Assembly: GCA_007922305.1 (NCBI GenBank)
Contig: ML677334.1
Coordinates: 17,773,853-17,837,852, forward strand
DNA length: 64,000 bases
Reading direction: 5' to 3'
Source of the DNA: Dermatemys mawii
Lineage: Eukaryota > Chordata > Testudines > Dermatemydidae
The notes under the pieces were generated by a model, which searched no databases, was not told the origin of the DNA, and saw only the letters and a list, made by a program, of their open reading frames with translations. A program made the position numbers and the translations under genes. Of this stretch, positions 58,901 to 64,000 are shown piece after piece; within the stretch, counting starts at the first letter, position 1; each line of letters begins with the position of its first letter.

Positions 58901-60289
58901 ATGGTTTGGGAATCTAAATGGTGCATAGTCCTGTGCTGGGGTCTTCACGAGGGTGAATGTCACCCTGTGGGTAAATCTTGCAATCTAATCCTGAGTGTAA
59001 ATTACAACAGTTCAAAACACTTGGATTTCTATCCATTGCTTTTTATTTTATTTTTTTTAAAGGGCTGTCTGTGATCATGCTTTTCATTACTGTTTTTATT
59101 TTGAACAGTTTCTCTATGATTTCCAGATTACATAGGTTGTGAGCAGATTCTTTTCTCCACTAGCCAGTAACAATCCACAGTGCTAACATACTGTACACAT
59201 CTTCACAAACCATAATGAAACTGAGATTTGAAGGAATAACTGGATGAGCAGGCGTCTTTCTCCAGCTGTCATGTCTAGCTGTGGCAGCAAACTGGCGTTT
59301 CATTGTAAAAGATGCTAATTTCAATGTGAGCTGTAGCTGTGTTGAGAGAAGCATAAAAGGAATTCTTGATTATCTATATCAGTACTTCTGTCCCTGGGGA
59401 TAGTCTCTGAGTCTTCAGATCACATATGGCAAGAGTGCTGTGATAAAATATGCATCAATAAAACTTTGCAATTTATGATAAAAGAGTAGAAAGTTTTATA
59501 CACTGTGATAATTATTCCTGACTAGCATTTCTTTCCTTCCTTCCTTCTTTCCTTCCTTCCTTCTTTCCTTCCTTCGCCTTTGTAATCCTTTACTGTTAAT
59601 CTATTCCAGTTTGTTGTACTAATGATTACATCATTGTGAGCATGGGCTACAAGCTCATTTCTGCAGCGAAGCTGTCAATGCTAGGGAGCTCTTCCTGTTT
59701 GTAATTCCCAAACCCTCCCTGAGATCCCCAGGTACTCAAGCTGTGTTCTAGGGCTGAGATTCGCTGTTGTAGGATATAGCGGTTGTTGATTTTTCTTGCA
59801 CCTTTATATCCCACAAGAATGGAAGATTACCCTCTATACAGGACCAAATTATATTCTCCAATATACATTTATAATCCTTAGGAGATGCAGATCTTTGAGA
59901 GCAGAATTTATCCCATATTATATACTGATAATGCATTAACCTGCATTGTTTTACCGATATTTTATTTAAATTAATTTTCTAATTTAAAAAAAGGAAAAAA
60001 ATCTCAACCTCTGCCCAGTTGCAAAAAGTACATAGCTGTCCATTTAAATATGACATGCCGATATACATAGTCAACAAGCCACAATTTATTGTTCAGATCC
60101 TGTTACTTTGCTCATCATAGTGTAAGAAAGCGCAAGTCACCTTTTGTCTGCTTCAGAAAACTTGATGATGATTAATAATAATACTTAATATTTAAGTCCT
60201 GATCCTGAAAACCTCTGTGGGCTGAATTCCAAATGACTTCAAAGGGATTTCCACATGCAGTGTTCACAGACTCAGGACTTTATACAGCA
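58901..60289. other. No gene; TTCC repeat
   Basis: Unique-looking, AT-rich. A (TTCC)n tract with interruptions spans 59528-59575. Bases 60195-60280 hold a fragment of the small GACTTCAAAGGGA palindromic family. Confidence 0.35.
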
Positions 60290-60383
60290 CTCTGTACTGA
60301 TGTGTTTGCACAGTGCCAAGCGTGGTGGGATCCCTTTCCTTATGTGGACATCTAGGCACTACTGTAATACAAATAAATAATTT
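60290..60383 (+). mobile_element. L2 LINE 3' terminal fragment
   Basis: GCACAGTGCCAAGCGTGGTGGG, then CTAGGCACTACTGTAATAC and AAATAAATAA, which is the L2 3' terminus in sense orientation. It matches, inverted, 50890-51010. Confidence 0.55.
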
Positions 60384-60578
60384 TTAGTCCTGTCTGTCTG
60401 TTTTGCTTTTCTCTCTTTTCTTTTCTTTGGTAGCAAACTAGAAACTAGCACGTCGGGTGGGCGGGGGGAGGAAAGATGTGTGGTCAGGCTCACACAGTAG
60501 CACATTTCTACACAACTGGGAGAGGAGCTGGGGAAACTGTTCACAACAAAACTGTTCACAAATTTAGCCCAAGAATTC

Positions 60579-60602
60579 GTTGTTGTTGTTGTTGTTGTTG
60601 TT
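60579..60602. repeat. (TTG)8 microsatellite
   Basis: Eight GTT/TTG units in a row followed by TTTAAAG. Confidence 0.9.
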
Positions 60603-60639
60603 TAAAGAATTTGTTTGTTTTTTGCTGTTTAATAGCTTG

Positions 60640-60885
60640 TTCCCATGCAATGTTTGCAAAATGCTTAACTTTAAGCATGTGTTTAAATTGCATTGATTTC
60701 AATGGGAGTTAAACACATGCTTAAGCCCATCCCCGTCACCCAGCATATTAGCATATGCCTGAGTTTAAGCATATGCTTAAATCCCATTGAAATCAATGGG
60801 ATTAAGATATTTGCATAAGTGATGTGCAGAACAGGAATGGTTTTAAACTCATACTTAAATGCTGTGTTGAATCAGGGCCTAAATG
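60640..60885. repeat. TTAAGC-type foldback repeat
   Basis: AAATGCTTAACTTTAAGCATGTG and CATTGATTTCAATGGGA are mirrored by GTTTAAGCATATGC and CCCATTGAAATCAATGGGA further right, ending in AATCAGGGCC. This is a dispersed palindromic family; partial copies lie near 7.0, 15.15 and 22.2 kb. Confidence 0.6.
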
Positions 60886-63231
60886 AGTAAAAAAGATTCA
60901 AATGTCAATAAAGACAATGGATTGGATTAATCTGGGAGAATATTCACAAATAACTTGTCTTTGTGTGTTTACCTAGCTTCAGTTGAAAAGACAAAATGTA
61001 ATACTATTAACTCCATATTAAAGAGTGATGAGAGATTTAGGTTACAAAAATAATGACTTTTAATTATACAGCTGTAAAGTCTGGTTTATTTTTCTATCTC
61101 TTTGCCTTTACAAGAATTAATAAGAATTACAGTTTATTAAACAAATTCATTAAGTTTTCTAACTCCCCTGTTTTTCATTAAGCCAATCCTAAAGACAGGA
61201 GATCTTCAATTAGTTTTGTTGACAGCACTGGTTAATGTTGTAATGATTGTGAGAAGTGGAAAAAAAGTGAAACTTTACTGTGAGGATAAGGGATAAGCTA
61301 GACCAGGCAGAGACAGAATATATAACCACTAATTAACTCTTGTACTCTTTTTTTTTTTTTTTTTTAAAAAAAAAGCCTGCAACCTGAAATGGATAGCAAA
61401 GTATTTCTGCACTCTAGCACTTTAGCTTTTGCTACAAAGTACATATAATATTAATAGTATATATGAGCCAACTGCCTATAAAATCATATTCTCCCACTCC
61501 GGCAAGTCCTTGTCACGGAACATATTTAATTTAAAATTGCAATATTTATTTTCCAAAGCTATAAGTGAGCCAAAATATATTTAGTAAAATGAGTATTTTG
61601 TAACACCAGAGTATCTGACCTACGTTCAAGTAGTAAATTAACCCTAATTCATCTTTACAATGACCCTATGCCAAATAACCTTATTTCAGCTGCTCCATTC
61701 CAGAACTTCATTGACTTTGTAAAGTGTAACCATAGCAATTTTGCCCAGTTCTGTTTTGGGGCTTTAATTACATCTATCTCTTTTATTATTCCTTTTTGAA
61801 TCTCTGTGTTGTGCTTGGGTGACTTATAAGCAAGCTTGGCTTGGCCTAAGTATTCTTTAGGGACAGGCTCAAACCAAAATGTGCATATTGTCTTGAAACC
61901 GTCAGATGGGAGCTTGTATCTCAGATTCTAATCAACTAGAGGGCTTTGTTTTCTGACACAAAAGGACGAATCCTGTCTTCTGTTGTATTCATTGAGCCCT
62001 TATAGGATTACTTTTGGGCCTTGTATATTATGAATTTTTTGTGTGTGCAATTCACTGGAAACAGTTACTTCTTTGAAAAATAAATTAATAATACCTTTTG
62101 CTTCCACCTCTTCAGTTCTAGCATCATAAACCATTACAATAACTAATTCTGCTTTCAGATATGATGCACAGAAATCTGTAAATATGTGAATCCAAACATT
62201 TTTACTGCTTGACGCATTATTCTTACTCAAAGTAACAGGAACAAAATGACCTTAGTAGGTCTTTCCTTATTTCATCTATTGAGTGATCTTGTGTAATGTG
62301 TTGCAAAGTGACTCAAGCTTCCCTTCCTCCAAAGATGTATACAGATCATACCCAATTCCCCCAAAGATTTCTGTTAGGGTAGGTCGGAGCAAATTTGTAC
62401 TGCAGTAAGGACACAAAGCCAGAAGGCTGCACAAAGGGCATTTAGCTTTAAAATCTGAATCTTCCCCTGAATTGCCTCCAGGCATAGATGGGGATGTTTC
62501 ATGACAAATTCTATCAAAATTAATTTGTCTTGTCACTGTACATCATTCTTAAGAAACTGCATAATGATAAAAAAACTTATTTTTTAATATTTTTCATCAG
62601 AGTCTTAGAATTCTCAAAATCAAGTAGCTTCTGCTCTAGCAGACACAGGAACAAAAGTAAAAGCTAACTGTCATTTCCAAGCCCTAGTACAACCCTGCTT
62701 ATGGTGGTGTGTATGTGTGCAGGGAGAGGAATAGAACATATAGGAGCAAATGGAAATAACTATAAGTTTTAAATATGAGGAAAAAGTGCTTGCTACAAGT
62801 GACACAATAATTTACTTTGTAGGTCCTTGGTATGCACCTTAGTCAGAAAGTTGGGGGAGGGAATGTACACATATGTATACATATTTGAGTGATTGGACTG
62901 GCCCTGTAGTGAACCAGTATCCTGTGTAATGTAATGAAAGTGACCTCTGCTCTGTCTGATTCTTGTCTTCAGTCTTTCTCCTATGTCCTCTCCTCTCTCT
63001 CTCTCTCTCTGCCATGCTGTCAAGAGCTGAATTAACGTACTTAGCCCCTGTTGGTTTAGCATTTAATAGTAACCCTTCTGGTGAATTGTGGGACAGCAGT
63101 AACAGGTTGGTGAGGAAGCCCCTTCCACAGCTAGAAGCACAATGACCATGATCTAGGGACCTTAGAGCTGGGCGAGAATCAAGCAGAGCAAAACGGGGAG
63201 GAGGTGGTCACTTATAGTGTTATATACCAGG
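60886..63231. other. No gene; simple repeats
   Basis: AT-rich. A T18 run followed directly by A9 lies at 61348-61374, and a (CT)9 run at 62993-63010. Frames at 62000-62230, 62276-62536 and 62793-63062 (minus) have no recognisable motif. Confidence 0.4.
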
Positions 63232-63582
63232 TGTAGTGATCCCGAGGGGTCTTACTCTGATTGGGAGTGCGAGGGAGCCAGGAATACCCCTTGGAGGGTG
63301 GAGCCAAGGTCGCTCTGCCCCCCTCCTCGGAAGTACAGGGGCGGGACTATAAAAGGCCAGCCCTGCAGCCCAGAAGGGAGAGAGGCAGGGGAGGAGAAGG
63401 ACGCTCCGCAAGCCCTGCTGCTGCCGGGAGGAGACTCAAGCCTGAGCTGTGCTCCAATCCCCGACGCTGAGGACGGCTGGCCTGGAGTACCAGCTGCCGT
63501 GTACCCGAAGGAACCGGACGCTGACTGGACGGTGGAGGTACCCGCTCCCTAAGTCAGCCGCCCCTACCCTAAACAGGGAAAC
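63232..63582 (+). mobile_element. LTR-like repeat with TATA promoter
   Basis: It starts TGTAGTGATCCCGAGGGG and is GC-rich against AT-rich flanks. It contains a consensus TATA box (ACTATAAAAGG; TATAAAA at 63348-63354) just after a GGGGCGGGA GC box, predicting transcription start near 63380. The purine-rich leader GAGAGAGGCAGGGGAGGAG follows. The layout resembles an LTR U3/R region. The right end lies beyond the window, so a free-standing gene promoter cannot be excluded. Confidence 0.45.
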
Positions 63583-64000
63583 CTTAAAGACTGTTTGCCT
63601 GGCTGGCTGCCTGCCTGTGCCATGCCCAGGCTATAGCCAGCCCTCCCTAGACTGTTTGCCTTGCTGGTTGCCTGTGCCCTGAAGCCCAGGCTATAGCCAG
63701 CCTCCTTAAAGGCTATTTGCTTGCTGGCTGCCTGAGCCTGAAGCCCAGGCCCCCAGCCCTTAAAGACTGTTTGTTGTTCGCTGGCTGCCTGTGCCATGCC
63801 CAGGCCAAAGGCAGCCCCTAAAGACTGTTTGCTTCGCTGGTTACCTGTGCCTTGAAGCCCAGGCCCCAGCCCTTAAAGACTGATTATTTGCTGGCTGCCT
63901 GTGCCCTGAAGCCCAGGCTATAGCCAGCCCTTCAAGACTGTTCGTTTGCTTGCTGGCTGCCTGTGCCACACCCAGGCTGTAGCCAGCCCTCCAAGACTGT
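63583..64000 (+). repeat. Minisatellite, ~58 bp units, at least 7 copies
   Basis: Units start with (T/C)AAAGACTGTTTG and contain GCTGGCTGCCTGTGCC, AAGCCCAGG and CTATAGCCAGCC. Lengths run from about 56 to 62 bases. Seven units are visible and an eighth is cut by the window end. Substitutions and small length changes differ among units. It directly follows the TATA-bearing repeat and may be part of it. Confidence 0.9.

Noticed and set aside
63583..64000. CRISPR-like array
   Set aside because: Units are contiguous and all diverge along their whole length. There are no constant repeats with unique spacers, and the host is a eukaryote, so it is a minisatellite.

Overview
This is a eukaryotic (vertebrate) nuclear window, most likely from a turtle or other non-avian reptile. 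I infer this from the repeat mix: CR1 and L2 LINE fragments, a MIR SINE, PIF/Harbinger elements with their MITEs, hAT elements and foldback repeats of types I remember from turtle assemblies. Nothing bacterial or viral dominates. I find no convincing exon of a host protein-coding gene. Nearly every long open frame is either transposon-derived or a chance frame.

Layout. 1-9.5 kb: a tRNA-like palindrome, three copies of one Harbinger-type MITE (two of them head to head), a TA-flanked foldback element, a minus-strand CR1 LINE and an LTR-like segment. 9.8-17.8 kb: a CR1 relic, a 1.6 kb palindromic hAT derivative (11606-13227), small hAT and other MITEs, a MIR and another Harbinger MITE. 17992-21928: a nearly complete Harbinger transposon with perfect TAA target duplications. 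It carries a two-exon SANT/Myb-like gene on plus and a HARBI1-type nuclease on minus, converging tail to tail, plus a possible third gene antisense inside the SANT-gene intron. 22-39 kb: mostly unique AT-rich DNA with hAT, CR1 and L2 fragments, foldback repeats and a 462 bp solo LTR. 39.7-41.2 kb: a strong CpG island broken by a 100-base assembly gap, probably the promoter and first exon of an unidentified gene. 41.2-51.9 kb: AT-rich, gene-free DNA with L2 relics and simple repeats. 51947-55541: a second, decayed Harbinger of a different family, interrupted by an 806 bp solo LTR. 55.5-64 kb: gene-free DNA with small repeats, ending in a TATA-bearing LTR-like repeat that runs into a ~58 bp minisatellite at the window edge.

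How the parts work together. In PIF/Harbinger elements the HARBI1-type DDE nuclease and the SANT/Myb-like DNA-binding partner act together on the terminal inverted repeats. Both proteins are encoded in both large elements here, and both pairs are disabled. The small TWA-flanked MITEs are plausibly elements mobilised in trans by such proteins. The observation I would follow first is the antisense intronic frame shared by the two Harbinger elements.
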